From Echinococcus granulosus (taxonomy: Eukaryota; Platyhelminthes; Cestoda; Cyclophyllidea; Taeniidae), in the NCBI RefSeq assembly GCF_000524195.1, contig NW_020170383.1, positions 1,113,963 to 1,177,962 of the forward strand: a stretch of 64,000 nucleotides of DNA, read 5' to 3'. The position numbers and the translations under genes are program-made. Below the pieces are notes generated by a model that saw nothing but the letters and a program-made list of their open reading frames with translations, ran no database searches and was not told the DNA's origin. This document shows positions 35,317 through 49,000 of the stretch, in pieces; within the stretch, counting starts at the first letter, position 1, and every line of letters begins with the position of its first letter.

Positions 35317-35433
35317 ATGACAGCTACTGCTGTTGAGGCAAGTATCTCCATTGAAGGACTATTTACGAGGCAAAATCAACATGCAGTCTTACAATTATTA
35401 ACAGAATTGCAGAAAAGAGCGTTTGATTGAGCT
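35317..35433 (+). CDS. Candidate coding segment, unknown gene
   Basis: ATG at 35317 opens MTATAVEASISIEGLFTRQ then HAVLQLLTELQKRAFD and a TGA. Two other protein-like stretches follow (AGSALFEDLDYRPDG in the same frame, LIELVPHSLKTSII in another). The pattern suggests an exon with unclear borders or a decayed gene. No family recognised. Confidence 0.25.
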
Positions 35434-35589
35434 GGTTCCGCACTCTTTGAAGACCTCGATTATCGTCCTGATGGTTTGGCACTCCGTTCATGCTAAATGT
35501 TCACCAGTCATTTCTTACGTTTTATTTGTGGCTCAGAGCGTTCCAGAGTGATTAAAAGTGCTTAAAACAAATACATCATTTTTTAAAAG

Positions 35590-35696
35590 ATGTGTTGGGG
35601 GTGACAAGCGATTCGACTTCTTCAATGCTGACGATTTCCGGCACCTTCTCACTTCAGCGCATTTTAAATTTTCGGAAAATAGTTTAAGTGCGGCAG
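35590..35696 (+). CDS. Candidate internal exon, unknown gene
   Basis: Between cattttttaaaag and gcggcag|gtcttc the frame reads CVGGDKRFDFFNADDF, RHLLTSAHFKFSENSLSAA. Composition is typical of a globular protein, faintly EF-hand-like (DKRFDFFNADDF) but without a full calcium loop. The frame stays open to 35740, so a terminal exon is possible. Confidence 0.35.
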
Positions 35697-36025
35697 GTCT
35701 TCATGGCATAGTCAACCTCCTTAAAAATTTACTTGGATGATAGTTACATATGTCCTAAATGTTTGTCTGAACTAATCAAGGTTTCACTTTCCATTTGTCT
35801 AAAATCTGCAAATTAGAAGGGCACTATTGTCCTTTGTAGATGTACCAGAGGCTTGCATCTCGGTAACCCTAGGTTGACAGACAAACTCAATTACTTCAAC
35901 ATCATTAAGGTATTACAAGGTCCTTTCTTAGTTTGAATGCCATTGTTTAAGAAAAGTTTTAACATTTTTTTGCAAAAAAATTTTCTCATAATCAGCTGTT
36001 AGCCTTTCTTTTTAACTGTGCGCAG

Positions 36026-36261
36026 GAATGGGCACAAGTTTCTTCTTTTCGCATGACCTCCTGTCACCTTTGTTATTGGTTTCCCCAATCCGGGGGAAGG
36101 ACGCCTTAACCCCCGCAAGCACGGTGCTGGAGGAGAAGGCGAGAGAGGAAGTAAACGTTCAGCCACTCGAAAGCCCAGGGGCAGTAAAAACGGAAATGAT
36201 TACATTTGGAAGCCGAATTGTCGGAAAAACGCAATGCGAAACTCGAATCATTGTGTGGTGA
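36026..36261 (+). CDS. Candidate terminal exon, unknown gene
   Basis: The strong acceptor ctttttaactgtgcgcag ends at 36025. In phase 2 the frame gives 77 codons, including LLSPLLLVSPIRGKDALTPA and EEKAREEVNVQPLESPG, and ends at TGA 36259-36261. A second frame over 36060-36300 is also open and basic (KRSATRKPRGSKNGNDYIW), so the choice of frame is unsure. Confidence 0.35.
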
Positions 36262-39200
36262 TGACAGCCATCACAAGGAATGAGAAAAAAGCACAGGTCA
36301 CTTGAAAAAAGCGGACACCTCGAAGCAAATAACTTGTGGGATACCGAAAAGTAAAAGAACAACGTACTTTTTAGATGTTTAAACGATTTGTGACATTTTT
36401 TTCAATTCTAGTATTTTTTTAGTCATTTTAGGGGATATGAGTGGGCAAGGGGTGCATCAAAGCAGGTTAATCTAAGTTAGGATATGTTAGATGCTCTATG
36501 CCCTTAGCGTATTTGAGTTATTCATTTGAGCTACGGTCTCGATTCTACACGCAAAAGATATTGAGACACTTTATTGTGCAGAGGGGCGAACTTTCGTGGG
36601 TACAACTGTTTTAAATATATGAGTGGCAATCTTCTTCGGGTTTGGAAAATGTCCCAACCGTCTTGATGCCTAATAATCGACATTAAAAATTCAACCGGCC
36701 CAGAGAAGTGGGTTGGAAACGCCAAGCATTCGTTGGGGAACATCTATTACTAGGCTGATAACGCACCTGACAATGAGAGCAAAAGCATGACATATCGCTA
36801 ACAAGGGAAAGTTGTTTCGGTGATTTGGTGTGGGTCCTGATGCACTTGGAAATAAAAGCTGAACTTTTTAACCATTTTTGTTGAAGAAGAAACAAGTGTA
36901 CAGGAGGCCAAGTTGTCACACATTGGTAAATTACCCTCCGCAATTTGAACTAAGTGCTTTAGATTCATTAGCCTTTCTTTAATTACATTGTATGAAAGAT
37001 GTTTTGGGAGCAAAATGATTTCACAAAAAGCAACAAATTTGAAATTTTGTACTCTGCAAGGATTACTTACTAAAGCGCGAAGTCTAGTGGAATAGATGGG
37101 CAAGCACTCTCAAACAAATCGCTAAATAATGCCGAAACCTTTATTAAGAGCATTAAAAATTAACCCACTTAAGAGAACCCGCCCCAAGAGACAAATTTAG
37201 AGGCATTTTTTGCAGAAAATCTCATTTGTGCTCAAGTTTAATTTTACTGATGAAAGTATAGAGCTTAGAGGGCAACAAATATTTTATTGAAGTTAAGACG
37301 TACTAAAGTGTGTTTTCTATTAAGTAGGGCTTCTTTGTAATACGATAGTGGTTTATCCCTCGGTATTGGTGAGGCACCACTTTTGTACTTTGGATTAGCC
37401 CTCTCGTACCTCGCTAGGTGGGCTGGCCCCCCGGGCCATGCCAATAGCCCAGAAACCTTCTCTGCGCTGAATATATATTCTGCCCGAATATTGTGCCTTC
37501 CTTCGTCTTCAGGGAGTCTCGGGACGCTACATCTTTATTTGGAATAAACTTATCCATCTAATGCCAAAATTATAAAGTTAACCACCTGAAAGCCTTAGTA
37601 TTACCAACCTCTATTTGCTTATACATTGGAAAATATTTTCTCTTTGCATTTCAACCATTTTATGGTCCTTCTCTTGATACCCTCATCGGGTTTCGAGAGT
37701 AACAGCTATCTATCACTAATCATAATATATACAATTATGTCAGGTGACATCTTAAAGGTCAAGAGACACGATATAGCTAATTAAGACTGTCAATTGATGT
37801 TTTGATGTTTTTCCTTTACATTGTGGCCCTCATGTCATCTGCCTTCTGGGATGGGTGCAGTTCAATAAGGTCGCAATCCAAAACACTGTACAGTCCTTTG
37901 TGGAAAACTTCGCTTCTGTACTCAAAGAACATCCAACAATGTATGGTTTTTCGGTGGCAAAATTCCAATCATTTGCTCCGGCACACTGTTTTACAAATTT
38001 TTAGCTTCATCAAATCATTAAGGAAATATTTAATTTCGATCTCCGTAGCAACATGTGTTCTTATTTATCGAAGAGAGAAGAATTTAAACTCATCCGATCG
38101 TCGTGCAGCCATACTTTGGTTTGTATATTTACCTAGAAGTGACCCACCCTATTTGCCCGCTATTTGCATGACATAACCCTTTCAACAACAAGTTCTACAG
38201 GCTGTCAAAAGAGGATTGGAATCCTCTATGTTAGAGGTGTACTTTTTAGTAAAAAAATTAAGGCATCTAAGGTTAAGCAGACCAGGTCGCTTTGGTGAGT
38301 GATACCTCTCCGAAATTTTTCCCTGGAAATTGAAAATGTGTAAGAAGATTCTCGGATAAGTGAATAGTAACACAAGAAATTAGTAAGCTTATTGCTGAAA
38401 CTACAGAACAAGTCGTTAAACCAAGAACTAAACAACCCATCAATTCTAATGTCGCCTAATACCAAGCCTTTCATTATTCATTCAGTCAAATGCGGCCGAC
38501 CATTTATTCACACTCTGATAAGAAAAGTTTAAATAGGGGCGTGTCAGTATGTTTGGGCGTTACGAATCCCACTTTGGCAAGACAAAGTGCCCTTCACCTC
38601 ATTGCGCCTTAACGCGGGTAGGTCGAGTAACCTCGGAGCTGTGACTCTGAGGCCTTGGGGAATTAATGCAAGACCTGAGTAGACAAAGGTCATTGCACAC
38701 GGTTATTATTTTCTGACACTGCTATTACCTCATTGATGTCCCGACGTTTGCGTACCCGTGTCCTTTTTCCAATTCAGCATTTAGAATACTGCCTTTCACA
38801 AAAATGCTAGTGATAGTCGTGGTTTTCTGTACAGCTGAAATGTGGAGCCTTTTTTAGGAAATGTGCGACTGTTTAATTCAAAGTAAAATCGGAATACCGA
38901 AATCATCTAATAATGGTACCAAGAATGCTTCCTATAATTCTATTTTTATTCTTATTAAGATTAGTATTGTGATGGACGTTAATAATACTTAATTTCCCCA
39001 TTCATTATGACTAGCTTTTGTGCCTAACAATTATGTAAGTCAGTTCAGTCAAATACGTTTTGGACTGTTCGCCATACTGAGCTCAGATGTACCATTGCTA
39101 TCCCAACAGCCTATTCAACTAGCCATCATAAGTATGCGTCTGTTTCTCCTGCAATTTTCCCAGGAGTTTCTGTTTTATTTTTTTCTCAGGCACGTTTGTG

Positions 39201-40799
39201 ACATGCAAGGGGTAAACGGAGAGACTTAAAAACGACATTGAAGAGAAGATTCAACTTAGGCTTGCTCCTAATGTAAAAGAAGGGAAGTTGAGTGTGTGAA
39301 AGTTCAAAATGCTAAAGTGTCCGCTAAAGTTAAAATGGAGTATCAGTTTCACTCTATTAGAATTGTACACGGCGTAAAGTGTACAAGCTAACATGTTTCT
39401 ATGTTCTGCTATAAAATAGAGCCATGCTTTTGGTTTTTTGGTCAAGACGAAATTAAGACTTTTGATGAAGGTCCCTCGAGGCGTTATACATCACATGCTT
39501 GTAGAACAGGAGGAAATAACATTAAAATTCGGTGGTGAAAAGTAAGGGCTTTTGCGCCAGCAGACGGTCATCCAGGGTAGTTATGTTACCATAAAAAGAA
39601 GGGTTTTTGTTTTTACTTAGCAACTTAGTGACAATTCTGTAATAATTAGTTAGCTATGGTAACGAATTTGTCAGTTGGCTGCAAATTGGTCGCAGTAACG
39701 CTTCGGCTCAAGGCAGTTCAAATACTCGCAAAATTTGGCATAGCATGGTACCTTTTCAGAATCGCATAACTTTTTTAAAAAAAAGTGTAACAAATACCCT
39801 GATCAAATTAATGTTTGAATATGTAATGCCCTCTCCGTCCTTCTCAAAACGCGGATGGTATGGCTGGATCGCTTGCACTAATGTGGAGGCTCCGCAGACC
39901 AAACGGATTTACTCGTGCTTACTCGTAGCCAAACGAACCATGGCACGGTATGGGATGCCAGTTGGGGATTTGTAGCTTTAAAATGCATTTAGAAAACTCC
40001 CATTTGTACCGATATATTTAAGAATTGCTGTAAAATGGCATTTTAGCATTACACTTAAAAAATCACCAATTCGCATCTTTCTCCGAAACATGGTTAAATG
40101 GCAGAAGCAGCCATCAAGTGCCATTGTGTCCATTAAGCAAGGAAATGTAAGGATGAAAAGTTTTTTTCTAAGAGTAAACTTATGCACAGATACGTAAGGC
40201 GGCTGAGTTTGTGATGTAAGGCTGATCGCAGAAGGTCTAAACAAGCATTCGCATCCAGTAAAATAAAGTCAGCAGCCGCCCTAACCAAACATGCCCCATT
40301 TTAAAATGGACCACTAGAAATGGTATTTCAGATATTCCTACTGAAACTGAATGACATCTTGTTCTGACTATCAAAAACCCACATTTTTAACTCCACACAA
40401 CGACTAATTTTATCTTAAAACCGTAGCATTAGAAAATATAATTAGAAAATCGCTGGATAGGAAATAGTAGACGCCTAACATAGAATGTGTAAACATTCGC
40501 ATATTCGGACTTGAATTTACGGTTTTACGAAAGCTCACTAGTGGAATGAATAAAATTATAAATAAAGACTACAAAAAAGCTTGAAAATGAAAGGAAGTAT
40601 CATTTCAGTTCCTTTTTCACATAATAACACTTTTTAAAAGGAACTATCATTTGCAATACTTGCCTCTAATCGCAACACTTCTTTAAAGCATGGCAATGAG
40701 ATTAAGCTTTCTATTCTTTTCTCCTAAACCTCGTGGCATGAATTTGGGTAAGCTGCCAAATGAACAGTTAGTTCTCAGGGGTCCCCTTTTTCTCCACAA
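36262..40799. other. AT-rich DNA, no supported gene
   Basis: I see no splice-bounded coding sequence. A short GC-rich patch with a 6-bp inverted repeat lies at about 37395-37450, an 8-bp hairpin at 38210-38227, and a GC-richer patch without a frame at about 38560-38700. Confidence 0.4.
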
Positions 40800-40869
40800 G
40801 ATCTTGATTCTGAAAGCTGGTGATTCGCCCACATTCACTAAGCCCATTCATCGGACCATCAAGGAGAGG
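40800..40869 (+). CDS. Candidate internal exon, unknown gene
   Basis: Pyrimidine tract ccttttttctccacaag before 40800 and donor gagag|gtaatc after 40869. The frame reads ILILKAGDSPTFTKPIHR then TIKE. A neighbouring acceptor (gttagttctcag) opens another short frame, SPFSPQDLDSES, so the reading is uncertain. Confidence 0.25.
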
Positions 40870-42429
40870 TAATCTTTTCAATTTTGAGGCCAAATAAATC
40901 ATTTGCCACTTTACGTCAGCTTACATGGTGGGAGCATTTTGCCCCTCTCACAGTGTTTGATTGACTGGTTTCTGTAGCAGTGTGGGAGTGAGTGAATGAC
41001 TGACTGATGCAGAAGAATGCTGATGACTGATGAATATGAGGATTCATTATTTACTAACGCAGACAAATTCGCACATCCACCAAAATGCAAACACTGGCAA
41101 AGATTTACATTTTGTTTAATTTTGAGACTTTTTGAAAATGGCTTGATGCTTCCTTTATTTTCTTTACATTGTCATATTTCTAGTGTGAAGACTAGTCTAT
41201 TTGACCGATCTGCGGATGGTATTTAAAGTCCCAATTTTCCACTCAAATTGTAGAAAATTGTCTAGCTGCTCCCCTCTGCTACCGGATACCTCAACCTCGG
41301 GTAAAATGCTTGCTCCCGACTTTCTAAACATGAGCATCCCAGAGTAATCACACATGACATTTTGAGGTAATTAGGGCAACTGTTCGACGAATCCATGCCA
41401 TTTCAATTTATGTCACAGTCATGTGACAAAATAATCTCTAATTTAATTGAAACATTGATGCGGATAAAGCAGATAATAAATAACACTTCTATGCCGATTT
41501 AGATACTAAAACTCGTTTTCTGAATTTTAAGACTATTATAGCATTTCCTGTTTATATTGCAAAAAACGATTAAGGAAAAATTAAGGGATAAGTGATTGAG
41601 TAAATTGCGATCAGGACGAAGTATTTGAATACAAAGCAACTGTTGAGAATCTGTTCATGGTCTGCATTAGCTGCAATAAATGGTCTAACGTAGGACCATA
41701 ATCAGTCATCAAAAAGGACTATTTATGAGTCGTGATTTTCGAAAGTTGGAAGTATTTTTAGGTTGACCGACTCTGTGACATCCAAATTTGGTCCTAATCG
41801 TCGTTACTTAGCAATCGAATTCTTTGGTCATTCCAAAAGTTTGAACAGGTACTGCAGTGTCACTTGTGAGCTGATTTCTAACAAACTTAAGTCGTTGAAA
41901 ACCTTACTGGAAGCTTTTAAAATTAATGCAGTGTCCTTGTTAAATTATTTCTCGCTCCTTAAGAGGAATTTGAGTTTTTTATAAAAGCATTTCTCTTCGT
42001 TTACGAAAGACAAATGACATACGTTTGCAAGGAATGTTTATCATCTTTTGGAATACCCCATTAATAAACTAAATCACAGAAGAATTCATTGGAGGATGAA
42101 GTCTAATGTAAGGAGTAAATACAGACCATAGTTTGTAAACGAAATTATTAGAAAATCAGTTTCTTCATTGCAGATACCGATATGCTGCAACTTCGGCTTG
42201 TGGACTGGTTAATTGCTTGGCTTGATTATTCCATGCCCCTCCCACAAATGCTGTGATTGCTTTTCATTGTAAAAAGTAACATTATGCTAATTTTACTGTG
42301 GCATGTATTGTAGCGACCCGCATAGCAAAGCAAAACTTGCAAGTAACTCACCATTTACTAAGAGCACTTCTAAACATTAAGCAACATCACAGTGCGAAAA
42401 ACGATCGCTATTACATTATCACGTATAGC

Positions 42430-42536
42430 AGGAAAGTATGGGAAAATCAACTGATAAACATGGCATCCGCTGCGGAAACATCTTGGATTACGCCAAGCTT
42501 GCGAAGCGTAGAAGTGGTAGCAATCAGAGCCCTCAG
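42430..42536 (+). CDS. Candidate coding exon, unknown gene
   Basis: Acceptor tcacgtatagcag and near-perfect donor ccctcag|gtgagt. Frame 1 gives ESMGKSTDKHGIRCGNIL then DYAKLAKRRSGSNQSPQ, ending in phase 0. A second open frame gives INMASAAETSWITPSLRSVE. The first has more exon-like codon use and contains an ATG at 42436. No family recognised. Confidence 0.35.
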
Positions 42537-43014
42537 GTGAGTTTTGAAGGCATAAGCTATTACTTGCCCTAGGATAGCAAGACAAGTAGATTCAATTGGG
42601 AATTGTAAATTATTTTAGCAACATAATTGGTTTGCTTGATTCACATTCAAGTGTTATTTAGTCAAGACTAAAAATCACATTTCGCTTTTCAACTTTATAC
42701 CTTCTTGATGTTTACGTTTTCGCGAAATGCGAGTACATGAATCATGATTTAGCGGGTCGGAAATGCAATAAAAAAGACGAAAAGTTCTTAAATAGTGTAT
42801 TTTGTTTTTTTTTCCCATATTTCATCCTTTCTTGGAACGCCAAATGTAGCAGTTCACTCCAATTTTTTCATAAACGAAAGAAGCCAATTAAGCTCCGGCG
42901 CATTACAGCAGTCTTGATATTTTTTCCAGAAAAAAGGATTTGGTCGCCTCCCTGTCTGACTTTCTTACAATCCACCTATAATTTACCGATGTTCTGCTGA
43001 CTCCAACTAAGCGT

Positions 43015-43228
43015 GGTAGAGTGGGGAGGTGAGGGACAGTGATGGCAACAGTGGTGCAACAGAAACAGTTCGGTCGAGAGTTAGAAAAGGCTGCAGACAC
43101 CACTGGTTCTCCTGCTCAAGCAACAGCCAGCCAACCGCACAGAGGCAGGAGATCTGCCCTTCCCTACCAGTTTTGCCGGACGAGCTGCGCACCCGGACGC
43201 CCGTGCCTGCCTCTGACTCACCCTATTA
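43015..43228 (+). CDS. Candidate terminal exon in a GC-rich patch, unknown gene
   Basis: After agcgtggtag the frame SGEVRDSDGNSGATETVRSR runs to VLPDELRTRTPVPASDSPY and TAA, in phase with the candidate exon at 42430-42536. A second frame (from ATG 43039) is open for 117 codons to 43392, starting MATVVQQKQFGRELEKAAD. Composition differs sharply from the flanks, which supports function; the frame is undecided. Confidence 0.3.
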
Positions 43229-43399
43229 ATCGTGGGCGTTCAAAGGGGAGCAGTTCAGGGGACTGTGCAAGTGCCCAAGTGGGCCATTACTTCGTGACCG
43301 TGACTCACTTAGACATAAAAGTTACTTTCAAATCAGCACAGACCTTATCCCACCTCGACCTCTGCACAATGGCAGCTGCCGTATATTCATGACAGGGTG

Positions 43400-45950
43400 A
43401 GTTTGGGTATGGTTTTGGCGAACTTTGGGTAAAAAAAACACTCGGAAAGTTATCAACCATCACATGTAGTTTTAACCGGCTCACATGGGAGCGCAGCTGA
43501 CATAAACTTTTTAGCTACTTCGTAATAGCATATTGGATTAATGGTTTTAAAGAGCTAAAACTGGGAGAGAAGTTTTACCGTGCCGGCAACCAAACTAAAG
43601 CGGTGACTAGGAAATGCAGAATAAAATTTGAAATGCAAAAAGGTTTTTCAATGCCGCTATCAACAAATAACGGTTTTCGTGGTATAATGCGTTTAACAGT
43701 TCCCAAAAGGGGTCAGTTTAGTAATGAGAATATCTTATTGTATTATTGCTGGTTTTTTACATAGTATCATTATCGATAAAATAAAACAGATCCTTGATAG
43801 GTTAGGTAACCAACTTTTTAAGCCTTTTGATCGGATTAGTATTTGCAGCGAAAGGAAAAACATGATTAGCTGTAGCCGTCGAAAAAAAATACCTGTCTCA
43901 CAGATTAGTATAGCCTGAAAGTTGTCATGGCTTCACTTTCTAGTTAAGGTCTCCATGCATGTAGAAAATGCCCTTATAATTTTTTTTTATTCCCCGGACC
44001 ATTGTTGTCAATGCACTTGAAGTTGTTTCAAAAGCCCATATTTGTTTCAAAATACATCTTTTTTTTGTTATTGACTGTTATAAGGTGCTTTTTGTGTTAT
44101 GCCATCCACTTTGTCCTCAAAGCAAAACAATTAATGATTTCTTTAGAAATTTGACCAAATCAATGCCACTACCGGTACCTTATAACAAATTGTCCTTAAC
44201 AGGCAGCTTTCGACACTATGTGCATAAATCAAGCTATGGTTGTCGGGGTCCCACGGTGCAGGTGTCGGATACCTTTTGCATTTTTCTCTAAATGGAATGC
44301 ATGGAACTGCATTTACAGAAAGCAATGAATTTGCCTTTAGTTGTAATACCAGTAAACCCTGCCTCTCCAATGGCATGAAAACCGAAGAATGAATGGAATT
44401 TTACGCAAGCAAATTAAGTGATTCCATAGGCAGTCTTTAATGCGCCCTATTCCCAATTTCAAAAGGACTTTACAGGCGTTCTTTTGCTGTTCCCAATCAA
44501 ATTTCTAGTCCATGTTTTTTGTCAGACGATGTTCCTGAGATTCGTTTATAAGAGAAATTGCAGTTGTAGCTAATCCTATAAGATTAGAAGCTACGATTTC
44601 GTAACACTGAATGTTACACCAATATTCAGGGAAATTCAGCACTTTGACAGGCGACCATTAATCATTTGAGTTGTTTTTGCCACTTTATTATTCATTTCTT
44701 TTATGATTACATCGAAATCAAGCGATCTGCTTTTAATAAATCTGTCCTGTTTATTTACAAATCTACTTATAGTTTTAACTACTCAATTTACTACTGAAGT
44801 AGTAAAGTCTTTTGTGTTGGCACCACCGATAGCCTGATTTTAGCCGGGTTGATCTAGAGATAAGGTGGTGGGAAAAAAGATGACCTTAACATTGATAATG
44901 TGAGTACATGAGGTGTAAGGCGTGTGAGTACAAGGGTGCTGGCTGGTCTACCGGAAGTCACCGCAGTTCTATCATTTTGAATGACCTTTGCCTTACCATG
45001 GCCATACGTACTAGTAGAATGTCTCCGAGTCATATTGACCAAAGAGGCAAACTCAACACGATCGCAAATAGAGAGATGTTGTCAAATGTCCAAAAATTAA
45101 AATTCTGATCAAAAATTCCTTGAGTGTTGAGGGAGAAAAGTTTTTCTGTGAATATGGATATCTCCAGCGTCATCAGGCCATAATAAATCAATGAATGAAT
45201 AGGTGTGAATGTTTTTTCTTATCACAAGCAAACTCATGACTTCACTATTGGCTTGTGTTAGAAATGAATTCATGTGTAAACTTCTTCCTTATTCGCTTTA
45301 GACGAATCCTTAGCAGTCACGATCCACAGCAAGATTTGGTAATGTGATAGGGTTCAAGAACAGCAAGTAGGTAGGGCGTAGCGGTTACTTTTGAATAAAC
45401 ACGAGTCGAATATTTGGTACTTGGACCAGCACTTGGCCTACGATTCAAAATACCACTTTTGATTTGGATTCTAATTTTCCCTTCAAATTATGACCAGAAT
45501 TTTACTTGATGTACACTGAGTGCGCTATGCTAAAAATGACAATTTCATAATTCACATTTATTTCACACAGAGAGAATAGTGTTTGTAAATATCTTGCTAT
45601 TTATTTGGCAATACTAAAAGCTAAAATCACACACTAGGTAGGATTCAAAAAATTTTAACGAAGTTTTGGAGACACAAAGAGATAGTTTTTCATCCAAAAT
45701 ATTGTTAACGCCCAATGCAAACGGTAAATGCTGATTTGAACACCTTTTCATCTCGATGTGGTTAGTAATCTCCATCATTCATTGCTAAAATCGTTTTCAG
45801 CAAAAGTAATCATAAAGCGCTGCAATATTCTATGATCTAGTAAACTGTAGCAAAGTTGCTATTTTTTTCAACATTGCTTCATGTAAACTGCTGCCGTAAA
45901 AGGATTGGAATCGAAAAAATAATAAATGAGCCCTGACTCATCCAAAAGTT
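43400..45950. other. AT-rich DNA, no supported gene
   Basis: Only short open frames without motifs. A patch at 44880-45060 is open on both strands, but without a convincing pair of splice sites. Confidence 0.35.
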
Positions 45951-46050
45951 NNNNNNNNNNNNNNNNNNNNNNNNNNNNNNNNNNNNNNNNNNNNNNNNNN
46001 NNNNNNNNNNNNNNNNNNNNNNNNNNNNNNNNNNNNNNNNNNNNNNNNNN
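45951..46050. other. Assembly gap (100 N)
   Basis: Exactly 100 N, the usual placeholder for a scaffold gap of unknown size. Open frames drawn across it are artefacts. Confidence 0.99.
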
Positions 46051-46071
46051 GTTGGGGTGGGGGGGGGTGGT
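46051..46071. repeat. G-rich tract at the right edge of the assembly gap
   Basis: A run of G blocks (four, then nine, then two, broken by T) begins at the first base after the gap. Such a tract can form G-quadruplexes and often stalls sequencing, which may explain the gap. Confidence 0.75.
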
Positions 46072-49000
46072 TGTCAAAAGTATTGTAGAGACCGCCTATT
46101 GCCCCTGTCAAACGCTATTTCTCTTGCTATTTAGACAGCCGAGGGCTTTTGTCCCTTCTACACCAATACACAAGCGTCTAAGACAATGAAGGTGAACAAA
46201 AAGTGAGAAAATTAGTTCAGTTCCACTGAAAACATAGCATGCTCTCTTACAAACACCACCACGATGATGAAGACTTATTGGCCGGATGGAATTGCATTAC
46301 ATGTAAAAAACTCCATATCATTCGTAACGTTTGGCAACCCAGTTGGGGTGTCACTTTTGACATTTTTAATAGGTTAATTTGGGCTTGCTTGAGGCCTCCT
46401 CATATACCGTGGTTTCACATCGTAACATGCAGGTGAGAGATGTTTTGCGCTCTCACCAGTGAAAACAGTAAAGTCTACCCATTAGAGAAAATACCGAAAG
46501 AGAAGGTATTTCCCACTTACAATAAAGAGGCGGAAACAAGATAGGTGTTGGTAATAGGAGAAAAAGTGGGTGTATCATCTTAAGGAGCTGCCATTAGCTT
46601 TGATCTTCATTTGCAAATGTAATTTGGTATATTCACTAGTGGTAAAGCGGTGAAGAAAAGATGCATGGCAGTTTCGCCCAGCCTTAGCTGCGAAATCGAA
46701 TAGAGTTATTAGCCATTAGAGATTGCTCTGGGCCCATTTTATTCAAATTGGCTTCTGGTTAGATTCCAGCTTTTACCATCAATGGTAAAATTTGTGTCCA
46801 CGTTAAAATATGAATTGAACTTTTCACTGGGTAGTAGTTACTTCCAAAGAATGTTATAATGTATAAAACGTGAATCAAACTATAAGCCTGAAGAATTTCC
46901 TGAGCATGTCCTGGCTCCTCATTTTGCAAGAGGTCGGGTGTCCGGGCCAGTGCATAATTTGCACTTCTAATCTGTCAAAGACATGATTAATAACCCTACA
47001 CGCGAGATAACGATTAAAAAGAGTAAATGAAAAGTCCTCCACCTAAAGACAAATTGCTTCTCTGCATGTGCGCGAAGTATGCAAAAAGTACTAAAAATTA
47101 AGCCGAAAAATTTCGTGCTAAGGACTAATTTAAAAGCATCTCCAGCGTCAAGTTATTTCGCTTTCGACACGACTGGTGCTTATTTTAAGATTGAATCTAT
47201 CTTCAGCAATTCGGTCTGCTAGCTTCATTGATCTTGTGTACTAAATATAATTTTTTACCGTTCTACATCCTTCTATCTCTCCGATGATCAACTATAGCTT
47301 CTGTTGCAGTCAAAGGTAAATGAATTTAACTGCGCAATTTGTTCGCAGAACACGGCTGAAGGAAATGGCTTTTACCCGTAACGAGATCGAGAAGTGTACT
47401 TCAGAGCCAATTCCCCTCTCAAGTGACGGTCATACATCTATAATTTTATCAGGCACGTCATTCTGAAATACATCCAAATAGCCGAGGAGCCTCAGTACTC
47501 CTATCCTGACGCACCATAGCTCATTAGCATACCACTTCCCTCGATTTAACAAAAAACGGGTACTTGATACAAAATCCCTAATATTAACTGATTTTTAAAC
47601 CGATTTACGACTAAAGTAAACAATGATTCACAAAGGAATGATAAGTTGACATTTACCAAAAAACCAAATACATAGTTTCAGCATCTTTACGATAATCTGC
47701 TAGTTCCAAAAAAAATTTGTGACGAATAAGTATAGTTGATTTACGTCGGCATTACAAATCATTCAACGAATCGGAAGTGTGTGATATACCAGTTGGAAGA
47801 ATTTGAGATCAAACGGTCAGAATGTACTTCACTTTGCCCTACAGCGAATGCAGTTTACAATGTGGTCTTGTCATTTAAATAGCCTCAACATACACAGGCC
47901 ATATGCCGTTAATAATGCTCAGAGATGATGGCTCTCAGCCCTTGACAAAAATGTAACAGTCCCATGCCACGGTCCCATTTACGGCGATTTACATTCACTG
48001 TCTTGATTCATTAAGCTAATTTCATCAAGGTTACTCACTATTCTTACCCCTTGCTTCTACCAGGAGTCCAGTAATTATGCTTTTTAAAAGGTAATTTAAT
48101 GCCATAGATACGATCAGATAGTTGCATACATAAACAAGGCTAGTCCCCAAGATAAATAACTTGCGCAAAATATGATTAATGAAAAAGGAAACTCAGTTTA
48201 GTCATCTGCTAAATGCAGTAAGCTTCATAACAAACACAAAATCATTCACAAAATAAAGAGCTGTCAAAAGCTCTTATTCGTATTCTGCCTCTGTGGCTTG
48301 ACATGATAGAGCTGCCAATATTCCTTTGAGGTGGTATCGCACACTAGGTTCCCAAATTTTCCTCAATTCATTAAAGCAACTACCGGAATTCCACGATTAT
48401 TGTCTCAAGTTCTTTTTCAAATCACACGCCTAAATAAATGCCGCGCTTAATGATTCGCACTAAGGGCAGAGGAAACAAGCAGAACCGGTCTGTAGCAACC
48501 AGTTTAATTCAAACGCGAGATTCTTTTCTGCACAAGAATTAATGATTTGTCACCATCCCTTTAAGAAGTATGAATTCAGATTAAGCAAGATAAAAAAAGT
48601 GCTTGTAGTATGACCTACATCAGTATTGTGTGTCCTTTCAGTCAATCACCCTTTAAAGTAATGGACCACTTAGGTGAGACTTTGAATTCCAAGCAGGGCT
48701 TCTTAAGTGCGCACTTTATCTGGACCACTTCTTCACAAAAAAGACCCAACAGTACTTGGCTTTTGTCCAGATGAAAGTGCGCAAGTGATTCGCTCAAGTT
48801 GCGAAGACTTAAGATTTGTCCAAATAACACCATTCGTCCTTTGATCCACGCCTAAAAAAACCTATTTACTTACTCAAAAAATTTGTGGAACGTCTCCACG
48901 ACGGTTGAGTTACTCATTTCGTTAAAGCTAAAATAGGTGGACCACCCAATTTGCCTCAAGTTAAGCATCCTCACTTATTAAGTTTGAAGGCTTTTTTAAC

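Noticed and set aside
45868..46189. Open frames crossing the N gap.
   Set aside because: They exist only because N was read through; not real sequence.
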